From assembly GCF_008806345.1 (NCBI RefSeq), contig NZ_VZZJ01000008.1:1-64000 (forward strand): a DNA stretch of 64,000 bases. Direction: 5' to 3'. Shown piece after piece: positions 49,972 to 58,608 of the stretch. The position numbers and the translations under genes are program-made. The notes under the pieces were generated by a model that saw only the letters and a program-made list of their open reading frames with translations, had not been told where the DNA came from and ran no database searches. The stretch's first letter is position 1; each line of letters opens with the position of its first letter. Origin of the DNA: Methylobacterium planeticum. Lineage in GTDB: Bacteria; Pseudomonadota; Alphaproteobacteria; Rhizobiales; Beijerinckiaceae.

Positions 49972-50388
49972 ATGGCGTACTGGCTCTACAAGTCCGAACC
50001 CGCGACCTGGTCCTGGGACCGGCAGGTCGCGGCCGGGGCGGCGGGCACCCACTGGAACGGCGTGCGCAACCACCTCGCCAAGAAGCACCTGATGGCGATG
50101 GAGGTCGGCGAGCGGGGCTTCTTCTACCACTCGAACGAGGGCAAGGCGGTGGTCGGCATCGTCGAGGTGATCCGGCCCTACTATCCCGACCATACCGACG
50201 AGACCGGCCGCTTCGGCATGGTCGACCTTCGCGCGGTCGAGGCGCTGCCCCGCCCGGTCGGCCTCGACGCCATCAAGGCGGACCCGGTTCTCGCCGAGAT
50301 GGTGCTCGTCACGAATTCCCGCCTCTCGGTCCAGCCCGTGACCGAGGCCGAGTGGCGGCGGATCCGCGCCCTCGGGGGCCTGGCCTGA
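49972..50388 (+). CDS. EVE domain protein
   Basis: 138 aa, a single EVE (PUA-like) domain: MAYWLYKSEPATWSWD, THWNGVRNHLAKKHLMAM, GERGFFYHSNEGKAVVGIVEVI, YPDHTDETGRFGMVDLRAV. EVE domains read modified bases in RNA or DNA. Its place after tsaD and gpsA is a recurring alphaproteobacterial arrangement. Confidence 0.9.
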   Translation: MAYWLYKSEPATWSWDRQVAAGAAGTHWNGVRNHLAKKHLMAMEVGERGFFYHSNEGKAVVGIVEVIRPYYPDHTDETGRFGMVDLRAVEALPRPVGLDAIKADPVLAEMVLVTNSRLSVQPVTEAEWRRIRALGGLA

Positions 50389-50478
50389 ACACACAAGCGT
50401 GAGCGGCGTCCCCCTATCCCCCAGGCTGCTGCGGGTGTCTCTGGCGGCTCAGCGCGCCCTCAATCCGGAGATGCCCCC

Positions 50479-51093
50479 ATGACCCTGCGCGAACCCCTTC
50501 TCAAGCCGGTTCCGATCGCCGAGCTGCGCCCGACCCAGATGACGGTCGGCTATCGCGAGGTCGAGGAGAAGCGGCGGCGCTGGCGCGATCACGACGCCGA
50601 CAAGAAGGCCGAGTTCCTCGGCGCCCACATGATCCCGACCCTGCTCGGGCCGAAGAAGCGCCACTACGTCATCGACCACCACCACCTCGCCCGCGCCCTG
50701 CAGCTCGAGGGCGTCGAGAACGTGCTGGTGACCGTGGTGGCCGACCTGCACAACCTCGACAAGGCCGCCTTCTGGACGGTCTGCGACCACAAGGCGTGGG
50801 CCCATCCCTACGACGCGGAGGGCGTGCGCGTCGGCTTCCAGGACATCCCGAAGGCGGTCGCCGACCTCGCCGACGACCCCTACCGGAGCCTCGCGGGCGA
50901 GCTCCGCCGCGCCGGGGGCTTCGCCAAGGACACGACGCCCTTCAGCGAGTTCCTGTGGGCCGACTTCCTGCGCCACCGCGTCAAGGCGAAGCGCATCGAG
51001 GGCGACTTCTCCGAAGCCCTCGAGGCGGCCATGGGCCACGCGAAGTCGCCGGACGCCGCCTACCTGCCGGGCTGGTGCGGCCCGGCCGCGTGA
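50479..51093 (+). CDS. ParB-like nuclease family protein (ParBc_2)
   Basis: A 204-aa protein of the family often labelled ParB-like nuclease: PVPIAELRPTQMTVGYREVEEKRRRW, FLGAHMIPTLLGPKKRHYVIDHHHLARALQLEG, VLVTVVADLHNLDKAAFW, then KRIEGDFSEALEAAMGHAKSPDAAYLPGW. The histidine triplet is typical of this subgroup. No helix-turn-helix or CTP motif, so it is not a partition ParB. Function unknown. Confidence 0.8.
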   Translation: MTLREPLLKPVPIAELRPTQMTVGYREVEEKRRRWRDHDADKKAEFLGAHMIPTLLGPKKRHYVIDHHHLARALQLEGVENVLVTVVADLHNLDKAAFWTVCDHKAWAHPYDAEGVRVGFQDIPKAVADLADDPYRSLAGELRRAGGFAKDTTPFSEFLWADFLRHRVKAKRIEGDFSEALEAAMGHAKSPDAAYLPGWCGPAA

Positions 51094-51132
51094 GGCGGGG
51101 CCCCCGCGCCGGGCTCGGATGCCCCGCCGGGC

Positions 51133-51510
51133 TCAGATGCCCCAGTAGGGCGTGGCGTTGTAGTAGCGGTGGATGTGGTCCTCCCAGTCCCGGTCCTGGG
51201 AGGGGTCGGTGCCCTCGGGGGAGCGGGGCGGCGCGTCGCGCAGCTGCTCTTCCGTGATGTCGACCACGTAGGCGTCGAGCTCGGGCTCGAAGCGCAGCAC
51301 GCTCCAGGGCAGCGTGTGGTAGCCCTCGCCGAGGCCCAGGAACCCGCCGAAGCTCATCACCGCGTAGGCGACCCGGCCGGATTGCTTGTCAAGCATCAGG
51401 CGCTCGATGGTGCCGACCCGCTCGCCGCCCGGACGGCGCACGCCGGTGCCGATCACCCGGTCGCTGGCGATCAGGCTGCGGGGGCTGGTCTCGATGGTGG
51501 CCGTCTCCAT
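51133..51510 (-). CDS. PRC-barrel domain protein
   Basis: 125 aa: a PRC-barrel of about 75 residues (SDRVIGTGVRRPGGERVGTIERLMLDKQSGRVAYAVMSFGGFLGLGEGYHTLPWSVLRF) with an acidic C-terminal tail (DPSQDRDWEDHIHRYYNATPYWG). Such proteins are common stress-linked small proteins in Rhizobiales. ATG at 51510 with a GAGTGACGCC context. Convergent with the ParB-like gene. Confidence 0.85.
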   Translation of the reverse strand: METATIETSPRSLIASDRVIGTGVRRPGGERVGTIERLMLDKQSGRVAYAVMSFGGFLGLGEGYHTLPWSVLRFEPELDAYVVDITEEQLRDAPPRSPEGTDPSQDRDWEDHIHRYYNATPYWGI

Positions 51511-51651
51511 GGCGTCACTCCCGGACAAGGATGTTTGCGTCTGCCCGAAAAACGCCGCCCGCGACGGCGACGTTCCGGCGCAGCGCGCGGGGCCGCCCGC
51601 GCGCTGCGCCGCCCTCGACGCCGCCCCGCCCGACCGGATAGCTTGCCCCGC

Positions 51652-52581
51652 ATGCCGACACAGCCGCGCTTCGCCCCCCTCGCCGCCCTCCTGCTCCTCG
51701 GCCTCACGGCCCCGGCCGGAGCTCAGGACAAGGGCAGCGTGAACCCGAGGCCCCTGCCGCCCCTCGCCGACCCCGACGCACCCTCGACCCCCGCCAAGGA
51801 GCTGTTCGGCCGCGCCGCCACCCCGGCGCCGGGCCCCGCCCATCCCTACGGCTCCTATGCCAAGGGCTGCTTCTCGGGCGGCGAGGCGCTGCCCGTCGAC
51901 GGGGCGACCTGGCAGGTGATGCGGCTCTCCCGCAACCGGATGTGGGGCACGCCCCACCTCGTCGATTTCATCGAGCGCCTCGCCGCCAAGGCGCCGAAGG
52001 TCGGCTGGACCGGCCTCCTCGTGGGCGACATGTCCCAGCCTCGCGGCGGCCCGATGCTGACGGGCCACGCCTCGCACCAGCTCGGCCTCGACGCCGATGT
52101 CTGGCTGACCCCGATGCCGAGCCACCGCATGAGCCGGGCCGAGCGCGAGGAGACCTCCGCCACCGACATGGTGCGGGGCGACCGCCTCGACATCGACCCG
52201 CGGGTCTGGACGCCCGAGCACCTGCGGCTGATCCGCCTCACGGCCCAGCAGCCGGAGGTGGCGCGCATCTTCGTCAACGCGGCGATCAAGAAGGCGCTCT
52301 GCCGCGAGGCGGGCGGGGATCGCGGCTGGCTCACCAAGGTGCGCCCGATGTACGGGCACAATTACCACTACCATATCCGCCTCGCCTGCCCGGACGGCGC
52401 GGGCGAGTGCGGCGACCAGGCGCCCCCGCCCGCGGGCGACGGCTGCGGCGAGGAGCTGGCCTATTGGTTCAGCGACGCGGTGCTGCACCCCAAGCCCCCG
52501 AAGGTGAAGCCGAAGCCCAGGCCCCCGATGACGATGGCCGCGCTCCCCGCCGCCTGCCGCTCGGTGCTCAAGACCCGCTGA
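51652..52581 (+). CDS. mepA: Penicillin-insensitive murein endopeptidase
   Basis: 309 aa with a signal peptide (about 1-24) and the MepA zinc site: GPMLTGHASHQLGLDADVWL (His, Asp) and GHNYHYHIRLACP (HxH). It cleaves D-Ala-meso-DAP cross-links in the periplasm. A proline/lysine-rich C-terminal tail (KPPKVKPKPRPP) follows the domain. It is divergent from the PRC-barrel gene. Confidence 0.93.
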   Translation: MPTQPRFAPLAALLLLGLTAPAGAQDKGSVNPRPLPPLADPDAPSTPAKELFGRAATPAPGPAHPYGSYAKGCFSGGEALPVDGATWQVMRLSRNRMWGTPHLVDFIERLAAKAPKVGWTGLLVGDMSQPRGGPMLTGHASHQLGLDADVWLTPMPSHRMSRAEREETSATDMVRGDRLDIDPRVWTPEHLRLIRLTAQQPEVARIFVNAAIKKALCREAGGDRGWLTKVRPMYGHNYHYHIRLACPDGAGECGDQAPPPAGDGCGEELAYWFSDAVLHPKPPKVKPKPRPPMTMAALPAACRSVLKTR

Positions 52582-52627
52582 GGCGACGCGCGCCTCCCGG
52601 CGCCTCGGGGATGATCCGGGGGCTGCC

Positions 52628-53131
52628 CTACTTGTCGTGGTGCCCGGCCGCGACCCGGTCGGTGAGGGCCATCAGCAGGCCCGAGACCACGAACACCATG
52701 TGCAGGCCGACGAGCCAGGCGAGCTCGCGGTCGGTGTTCGCCTTCAGGTCCATGAAGGCCTTGAGGAGCTGGATCGCCGAGATCGCCACGATCGAGGACA
52801 TCAGCTTCAGCTTCAGCCCGGTGAAGTCGATCGTGCCCATCCATTCGGGCCAGTCCTTGTGGTCGGAATGGTCGAATTTCGAGACGAAGTTCTCGTAGCC
52901 CGAGAACATCACGATGATCAGCAGCGAGGCGGTGAACGACAGGTCCACGAGGGTCAGGACCCCGAGGATCGTCTGGGACTCGTTCGACTCGATCGCGTGC
53001 AGGGCGAAATGCGCGAGCTCCTGCAGGAGCTTCACCAGCAGCACGAACAGGCCGACCGCCAGGGCGCCGTAGAACGGCGCCAGCAGCCACCGGCACGCGA
53101 ACAAAGCCCGCTCGAACGTCCGCTCCAGCAT
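52628..53131 (-). CDS. UPF0114 (YqhA/TIGR00645) membrane protein
   Basis: 167 aa with four membrane helices: FERALFACRWLLAPFYGALAVGLFVLLVKLLQEL, LGVLTLVDLSFTASLLIIVMFSGYENFVSKFD, the conserved TGLKLKLMSSIVAISAIQLLKAFMD, and LVGLHMVFVVSGLLMALTD. The pattern KFD...DWP...ID is family-typical. Function unknown. A GTG at 53140 three codons upstream is an alternative start. Confidence 0.9.
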   Translation of the reverse strand: MLERTFERALFACRWLLAPFYGALAVGLFVLLVKLLQELAHFALHAIESNESQTILGVLTLVDLSFTASLLIIVMFSGYENFVSKFDHSDHKDWPEWMGTIDFTGLKLKLMSSIVAISAIQLLKAFMDLKANTDRELAWLVGLHMVFVVSGLLMALTDRVAAGHHDK

Positions 53132-53503
53132 CGGTCCCACATCTCCCGTCCAAGATCGGCGGGCGGTGTCGCATGCAGCCGCGACACCGGCAAGACGAAA
53201 GGCGCCGCTTGCCGGATCGGGTGCCCCGGCCCGGGCGCGGGGCCGGTGCCGCGCAGGTCCGCGCGGGCGTCGCGCTGATTCGCCGGCGCCGCGCAGGGAT
53301 TCGCCAAGACCAATAACAGTTCATCCTGCCGGCTAGTCTGGCCGTCGACGGGCTCTGACGTGCGATGCTTCCAGGCAAAATCCCCGACTGGACATTCGGT
53401 GCTCGTTTTGACCTTGACGAAGCGCGGTCGCGGGCTAGCGTCCATCCGAGCGCGCTGCAGCCCAAAGGGCGCATGCCGCGCCACGGGCGGCCGGGGGAGC
53501 GAG

Positions 53504-54592
53504 ATGGAGCAGGCCGAGGCACGGCGCCTTGCGGGTTCGGAACAGGCGGAATTCGGCAGGGGCGCCGCATTCGCCGCCGCCATGCGCGAGGCCCGCATGC
53601 CCATGATCGTCACCGATCCGCGCCGGCACGACAACCCGATCGTCTTCGCCAACGCGGCCTTCCTCAGGCTCACGGGCTACGAGCGCCTGGATGTGACGGG
53701 GCGCAATTGCCGCTTCCTGCAGGGCCCCGGCACCTGCCCGGAGGCGGTGGCCCGGGTGCGCGCGGCGATCCGCGACGAGGTCGACATCCACATCGACCTG
53801 CTGAACTACCGCAAGGACGGCACGACCTTCCACAACGCCCTCTACCTGAGCCCGGTGCACGGCGACGACGGCAGCCTGCGCTTCTTCTTCGCCGCGCAGC
53901 ACGACGTCACCGACCGCTACCGGATGCTGGAGAAGTGCGAGCAGGCGAACCGCACCCTGCAGGGGGTGCTCGACCTGAAGACCACCCTGATCCACGAGAT
54001 CGACCACCGCGTGAAGAACAACCTGCAGATGATCTCGGCCATGATCGTCCTGCAGAGCCAGAGCATCCCCGACCCCGCCGTGCGCCGGTCCCTGTCGGAC
54101 ACGCTCCAGCGCATCGAGGCGCTCAGCACGGTGCACCGGCTGCTGCACCAGTCGGAGACCGTCTCACGCTTCGACGTCGCCGATTTCGTGCGCGACCTCG
54201 TGACGGATCTCGTCGGCGCCACGGGCCGCCGCGACATCCGGGTCGAGCTCGATCTCGCCTCCGTGGTGGTGGCCGCCGAGAAGTCGACAGCCCTGGCGCT
54301 GCTCGTGAACGAGATCGTCACGAACGTCCTCAAGCACGCCTTCGTGAAGGGCCGCGCCGGCAGCCTCGCGATCCGCATCGGGAGGGCGGAGGACCGCGTC
54401 CTGCTCGTCGTCGAGGATGACGGCGTCGGCATCGCCACCGAGGCGGCGGGCACGTCCTCCTTCGGCCAGTCCCTGATGCGCACCCTGGCGCGCCAGCTCG
54501 GCGCCGAGCTGATCGTGGAGGGCGGCGCGCGGGGCGGCACGCGGGTCTCCGTGCGGATGCCCGCCGCGGTGGCGCTCCCGACGCAGGCCTGA
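53504..54592 (+). CDS. LOV-domain blue-light sensor histidine kinase (HisKA_2 type)
   Basis: 362 aa. Residues 25-140 are a LOV domain: VTDPRRHDNPIVFANAAFLRLTGY, then the flavin-binding GRNCRFLQG with the photoactive cysteine at residue 69, NYRKDGTTFHNALYLSPV and the signalling glutamine in FFAAQHDVT. A short coiled coil leads to a HisKA_2 dimerisation domain with the phospho-acceptor His168 in IDHRVKNNLQM, then an HATPase domain (NEIVTNVLKHAF, DDGVGI). It is cytosolic, with no membrane segment. The response regulator gene follows after 90 bp. GGGGGAG precedes the ATG. Confidence 0.92.
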   Translation: MEQAEARRLAGSEQAEFGRGAAFAAAMREARMPMIVTDPRRHDNPIVFANAAFLRLTGYERLDVTGRNCRFLQGPGTCPEAVARVRAAIRDEVDIHIDLLNYRKDGTTFHNALYLSPVHGDDGSLRFFFAAQHDVTDRYRMLEKCEQANRTLQGVLDLKTTLIHEIDHRVKNNLQMISAMIVLQSQSIPDPAVRRSLSDTLQRIEALSTVHRLLHQSETVSRFDVADFVRDLVTDLVGATGRRDIRVELDLASVVVAAEKSTALALLVNEIVTNVLKHAFVKGRAGSLAIRIGRAEDRVLLVVEDDGVGIATEAAGTSSFGQSLMRTLARQLGAELIVEGGARGGTRVSVRMPAAVALPTQA

Positions 54593-54682
54593 GGCCACCG
54601 CCACCGGGGACGGGCGTGCCGAGGGAGGCGTCGTGGCGTCGTGCTGGTTCGACGCCGCTTTGGTGAGGGGTCCTCGGTCCGT

Positions 54683-55189
54683 ATGGCGAAGCGACGGCCG
54701 TTGCGGATCTTCGTCGTCGAGGACGAGGCGCTCCTGCTCATGCAGCTCGAGGCGTTGCTGGTGGCGGCCGGGCACGAGGTCGTGGCCACCGCCATGTCCA
54801 CCGCCGAGGCCCTGGCCCGCATCCCGACGCTCGCGGCGGACCTCGCCTTCGTGGACCTGCGCCTCGGCGACAGCGGCGGCGGCATCGTGGTCGGGCGCCA
54901 GCTCGCCCGCACGGCCCGGATGCCCGTCATCTTCGTCACCGCCAACGAGCGCCGCATCCCGGTCGACGAGGAGCCGGGCCCGCCGCCGCCGGATGCGGGC
55001 GACAACGACCTCGGCGGCGACTACGCCGGCGCGATGGGCGTCATCGCCAAGCCCTACACCCTGCACGGCCTCCGGACCGCGCTCGATTTCCTCGACGAGG
55101 CGCTGCGGCTGCCGCCCCCGCACCGGGCGCCCCCCGAGAGCCTGTTCCTGACCCCGGCCTACGCGGCCCGCTGGCAGATCGCCGTCTAG
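54683..55189 (+). CDS. Single-domain response regulator
   Basis: 168 aa, one receiver domain: RIFVVEDEALLLMQLEALLVAAGHEV, phospho-acceptor Asp in LAFVDLRLGD, VIFVTANER, and the lysine of VIAKPYTLHGL. Between the beta-4 strand and the KPY motif there is a Pro/Gly-rich insertion of about 20 residues (DEEPGPPPPDAGDNDLGG). There is no output domain, so it probably acts by protein contact, like relay regulators paired with HisKA_2/HWE kinases. ATG at 54683 is chosen; GTG at 54641 is possible. Confidence 0.85.
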   Translation: MAKRRPLRIFVVEDEALLLMQLEALLVAAGHEVVATAMSTAEALARIPTLAADLAFVDLRLGDSGGGIVVGRQLARTARMPVIFVTANERRIPVDEEPGPPPPDAGDNDLGGDYAGAMGVIAKPYTLHGLRTALDFLDEALRLPPPHRAPPESLFLTPAYAARWQIAV

Positions 55190-55198
55190 GGCGCGCCC

Positions 55199-55519
55199 TC
55201 AGGGCCGGGTCAGGACGCCGGTGCGCCGGCGGGCCGGCTGGCCGAGCCAGAGCAGGATCGCCCCGAGGCCGAGCCCGAGCAGGGCGGCGGGGGCCAGGGT
55301 GAGGGGCAGGACGAGGAGCTTCCAGAGCCAGGGCGCCACGCCCTCGACGGTGCCCTGCAGGGCGTTCGCCTTGTCCTTGAACAGGGTGAACAGGAGCTCG
55401 CTCAGCGGCGTCACCCGCAGGCCGTTATTCGCGATCGAGCGGGCGCCGTCGTAGACCAGCGCGACGAAGCCGCCGGCGAGGAGAAGAAGGCCGAAGAAGC
55501 GGCACAGGAAGCGGAACAT
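55199..55519 (-). CDS. Small membrane protein, 106 aa
   Basis: Two hydrophobic helices: about 5-25 (LCRFFGLLLLAGGFVALVYDG) and about 65-95 (PWLWKLLVLPLTLAPAALLGLGLGAILLWLG), with a conserved-looking middle (ARSIANNGLRVTPLSELLFTLF). Such proteins accompany core genes in Rhizobiales, but the function is unknown. It is convergent with the response regulator, 9 bp apart. Confidence 0.7.
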   Translation of the reverse strand: MFRFLCRFFGLLLLAGGFVALVYDGARSIANNGLRVTPLSELLFTLFKDKANALQGTVEGVAPWLWKLLVLPLTLAPAALLGLGLGAILLWLGQPARRRTGVLTRP

Positions 55520-55692
55520 CGCGTGTCTTCGATCTCGGGCCCGAGGGCCGCCCGCGCCGGGGACGCCCGCGTTCAGGGTGCAACCGGTGGAGTAGGGGGC
55601 GGGCGCCCGCGGCGCAAGCGACGACCGTGCCGATTGCCCCGCCGGGTGCCCCATGCCAGAGGGAGCCCCGCGAGGCTTGAGGAGCGGACCTG

Positions 55693-56418
55693 TTGCGGCG
55701 AGGCGATCCCACGGATGTGTGCGAAGACCGGCCGGCCCCGCGGCCCGGCCCCGCGGGCGTCCCGGCCCTGGTGGTCTTCGATTGCGACGGCGTCCTCATC
55801 GACAGCGAGCCGATCAGCCTCGCCCGCCTCACCGCCGGCCTGAACCGGATCGGCGTCGCGATCGACCTGGAGACGGTGCGGGCGCGCTTCGCCGGCACCT
55901 CGATGGCCTCGATCATGGGCCACATCGCGGCGGATTACGGGATCTCCGCGCCGGAGGGCTTCGTCGAGGCAGTGAAGGCCGACACCCTGCGGGCCTTCGA
56001 CCGGGAGTTGCGCGCCATGGCGGGGGTCGCCGAGGCGGTGGCGGCCCTCGGGCTGCCCGCCTGCGTCGCCTCGAGCAGCGACCCCGTGCGGCTGCGCCAC
56101 TCCCTCGGGCTGACGGGGCTTCTGCCACTCTTCGAGGGCCGGATCTTCTCCTCGGCCGAGGTCCCCCGCGGCAAGCCCTTCCCGGACCTGTTCCTGCACG
56201 CGGCGGCCCGGATGGGCGCGGCGCCCGAGACCTGCCTCGTCATCGAGGACAGCGTGCCGGGCGTCACCGCGGCGCGGGCGGCGGGCATGCGCGTGGTGGG
56301 CTTCACGGGCGGCGGACATTGGGGGCACGACCGGGCGGGGGCCGACCTCGCGGCGGCGGGCGCGGCCCGGATCTTCCGCGATTACCGCGATCTCGCGGGA
56401 CTCCTGCGCGCCGCCTGA
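55693..56418 (+). CDS. HAD-family phosphatase (beta-phosphoglucomutase/Gph-like subgroup)
   Basis: 241 aa. HAD motif I is VVFDCDGVLIDSEPIS, motif II ACVASSSDP, motif III RGKPFPDLFL, and motif IV VIEDSVPGVTAARAAGMRV. The alpha-helical cap after motif I is that of subclass I, so the substrate is a small phosphorylated metabolite. The TTG at 55693 gives a 25-residue Pro-rich lead; a later start at GTG near the VVFDCDG strand is also possible. Confidence 0.85.
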   Translation: MRRGDPTDVCEDRPAPRPGPAGVPALVVFDCDGVLIDSEPISLARLTAGLNRIGVAIDLETVRARFAGTSMASIMGHIAADYGISAPEGFVEAVKADTLRAFDRELRAMAGVAEAVAALGLPACVASSSDPVRLRHSLGLTGLLPLFEGRIFSSAEVPRGKPFPDLFLHAAARMGAAPETCLVIEDSVPGVTAARAAGMRVVGFTGGGHWGHDRAGADLAAAGAARIFRDYRDLAGLLRAA

Positions 56419-56822
56419 GAGCGGAGAAAGCGCCTGCGCGAGCGGCCTCGGGGACCGGCTTCGTCCCACGGCCGTGCTTGCATTTGAAAGAATTCTCCGT
56501 TGACGAGAAGAGGTTACGTCACCATCCTTAAGACGTCGAGCGATGCAGCCCCGCATCGCCCGCCGCGGTGATTTGAAGTGTGTAGCTTGCGCCGCGTCAC
56601 CAAACGCTAAAGCACCGCGAAGCGCTCGCGCCTCGTGGTCCTTCATCGAAAGGATGACTTGCCGTGACTGTTTCTCCGTTGCTTCCGAGGCTCCCTGAAT
56701 TCCGCGCCCGGCCGTCCCGGTCGCGCGATTGCTGTCGACGCTGACGCTCCGGCCCCGGCCGATGTTCGCTCGCAGACCGATCGCAGGGCCGGCGCAGTCC
56801 CGGCCGCAGGAGCCTCCTGTCC
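56419..56822. other. Intergenic region, AT-richer, promoter-bearing
   Basis: About 400 bp with no gene I can support. TTGAAAGAATT near 56478 and TTGACGAG near 56500 are possible -35 boxes for the 56823 gene or a short RNA, but no convincing -10 or terminator pairs with them. Confidence 0.4.
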
Positions 56823-57203
56823 ATGTCCCAGTCCTTCGCAGGCGCCGAAGCGCGCGCCTTGACCGCCCCGAGCCCGGCCGTCCTCGCCGACCCCTTCACC
56901 GATCACCTGGCGGCGCGCGCCCGCAACCGCCTCCACGCGGAGCGCGCGCCTGAACCGGCGCCGACGGCGCGGATCATCGAGATCGGGGAGGTCACCGCCG
57001 GCATCGCCGTGCCGGAGCCCGGCGGCGTGCGGTTCTTCTCCTCCTCACGGGATTTCGATCCCCTCGACGGTGCGGTCTTCCGCAGCGTCGAGCAGGCCGC
57101 CAAGGCGGCCCGCGAGCGCGTCCGCCAGCGCACCCGGCCCGCCGACCGCCGGGGCACGGCCGAGCGCCGCGGCCCGCAGGAGCCCCGCCTCGTCGCCGTC
57201 TGA
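56823..57203 (+). CDS. Hypothetical protein, 126 aa
   Basis: ATG at 56823 after GGAG. A disordered, arginine-rich N-terminus leads to a short beta segment (ARIIEIGEVTAGIAVPEPGGVRFFSSSRDFDPLDG), then a helix (FRSVEQAAKAARERVRQR) and a basic tail. The middle resembles a small conserved cytosolic motif, but I cannot name it. Convergent with the IalB-like gene. Confidence 0.55.
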   Translation: MSQSFAGAEARALTAPSPAVLADPFTDHLAARARNRLHAERAPEPAPTARIIEIGEVTAGIAVPEPGGVRFFSSSRDFDPLDGAVFRSVEQAAKAARERVRQRTRPADRRGTAERRGPQEPRLVAV

Positions 57204-57215
57204 GGCCGGGCGCGT

Positions 57216-57240
57216 CGGGCCGCCCCGGGCGGGCGGCCCG
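57216..57240. terminator. Hairpin between convergent genes
   Basis: CGGGCCGCCC and GGGCGGCCCG form a 10-bp stem with a 5-nt loop between the stops at 57203 and 57251. No T-tract. Confidence 0.45.
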
Positions 57241-57250
57241 GGCTCCACCC

Positions 57251-58009
57251 CTACTTGCACTCCTCGCGGGTCCGCTTCATCGCCTCCCCGAACCCGGCCA
57301 GCGCGTACTCGTCGCTGGTCGGATTTCCGCGCAGGGAGGTGGTCTTCACCGAGAGCTTGGGGTTGCGTCCGCTCATCTCGGCGACGACGCGCGCCTCCTC
57401 GGCCGGGTTCTGCAACCAGGCATTGCCATCCTTGACGACGAGGCCGTAGCGGGTGCTGCCGATGGTCAGGATCGGGTCCGTGGAGGCGGGGCCGGAGCCG
57501 GGCTTGGTCTGGCTCGCGGCCAGCTTCGAGGGGAAGCCCAGCATCACCGCGACCTCGTTCTGCACGTTCTCGCCCTTGCGCACGGTGACGAACAGGTAGG
57601 CTGTGTCCCGCTTCAGGGTGTTGGGCGAGCGCGTCGTCGGCTGGGCGATGGCGTAGCACAGGCGGGTCCTGCCCTGGCCGCTCGCGAACACGTTCCAGTC
57701 GCCGAAGATCGCCACCGGCGTCGCCTGCTGCATGCCGGGCGGCGTCACGGCCGCCTTGGGGCCGGCCCTGGTCCGGCCGCGCCCGCGCCGCCGCCCCTGC
57801 GGCTCCTCGGGGGCGGCGTCCTGCGCCAGGGCCGGGGCCGCCGAGAGGGCGAGGCCGGCCGCGCCCGCCGCGACCGCGAGCCCCGTCGTCGCGGGGGCCG
57901 CGGGCAGGGCGGCCGCGACGAGGAGGGCGGCGAGGGGAAGGCCGCGCACCGCGCGGGCACGCGCCACCTCGGCACGCGCTGCCTGGGGATGAGACTTCGT
58001 GTGAGACAT
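57251..58009 (-). CDS. Invasion-associated locus B (IalB) family protein
   Basis: 252 aa with a long N-terminal signal region (hydrophobic about 22-60), a basic Arg/Gly linker, and the IalB domain: VAIFGDWNVFASGQGRTRLCYAIAQP, AYLFVTVRKGENVQNEVAVMLGFPSK, and a C-terminal GFGEAMKRTREECK. The FGDW and paired cysteines are typical. The domain is widespread in Rhizobiales and lies in the periplasm; despite its name its role here is not virulence. ATG at 58009 follows AGGACC. Confidence 0.8.
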   Translation of the reverse strand: MSHTKSHPQAARAEVARARAVRGLPLAALLVAAALPAAPATTGLAVAAGAAGLALSAAPALAQDAAPEEPQGRRRGRGRTRAGPKAAVTPPGMQQATPVAIFGDWNVFASGQGRTRLCYAIAQPTTRSPNTLKRDTAYLFVTVRKGENVQNEVAVMLGFPSKLAASQTKPGSGPASTDPILTIGSTRYGLVVKDGNAWLQNPAEEARVVAEMSGRNPKLSVKTTSLRGNPTSDEYALAGFGEAMKRTREECK

Positions 58010-58236
58010 CGGCAGGTCCTGAGGGCGTCGTTCCTGAGATGATCGGGCGCGACGGGAGGCACACCGGCCGCCGGGGAATGCGGCTCTGTCCGAGCGCAGC
58101 CGGGCGCGGGCGCGCCGGACGCAGAACTCAGGGTGCAACTTGTGAAGCTTGAGCGCGGGTTCGGCAAGGGGCCGCGTTCGGTGCAAGGGGCGCCGACGAG
58201 GGGCCTCGCGCCGCGCCGCCGAACGGCGCCCGCGCC

Positions 58237-58512
58237 TCAGGCGGCCTGGATGCCGGCCTGGATCGGGGCCGGAACGGGCGGCGGGGCGAGCGGCAGGCGC
58301 GCCTTGGATTCGGCGATGATCGCCGACACCGCGAAGGTGCGCTTGCGCGGCGGCGGGTCGTTGTAGGGGGTGTTGTAGCACTTGCGCACGGAGTGCCAGA
58401 ACGCTTCCCGCTGCGCCTCGCCGAGGCCGCTCAGCGCCACGTCGATCGCCGCGGCCGCGGCGGCGGCGAGGGCGGGAATCTCCTCCGGCGTGATCCAACT
58501 TTCCACGGGCAT
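58237..58512 (-). CDS. Hypothetical protein, 91 aa
   Basis: ATG at 58512 gives MPVESWITPEEIPALAAAAAAAIDVAL, a helical start, then LGEAQREAFWHSVRKCYNTPYNDPPPRKRTFAVSAIIAESKARL and a proline-rich end. No signal or membrane segment. Family not recognised. Confidence 0.55.
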   Translation of the reverse strand: MPVESWITPEEIPALAAAAAAAIDVALSGLGEAQREAFWHSVRKCYNTPYNDPPPRKRTFAVSAIIAESKARLPLAPPPVPAPIQAGIQAA

Positions 58513-58608
58513 GCGACGATCTCCGAAACGCTCGGGCCGCTTCTTAGCAAGCGTCACATAGCTAGACCGTGAACGCACGCCCATTTGGGCGCGCATCCTG
58601 CTCGTTTT

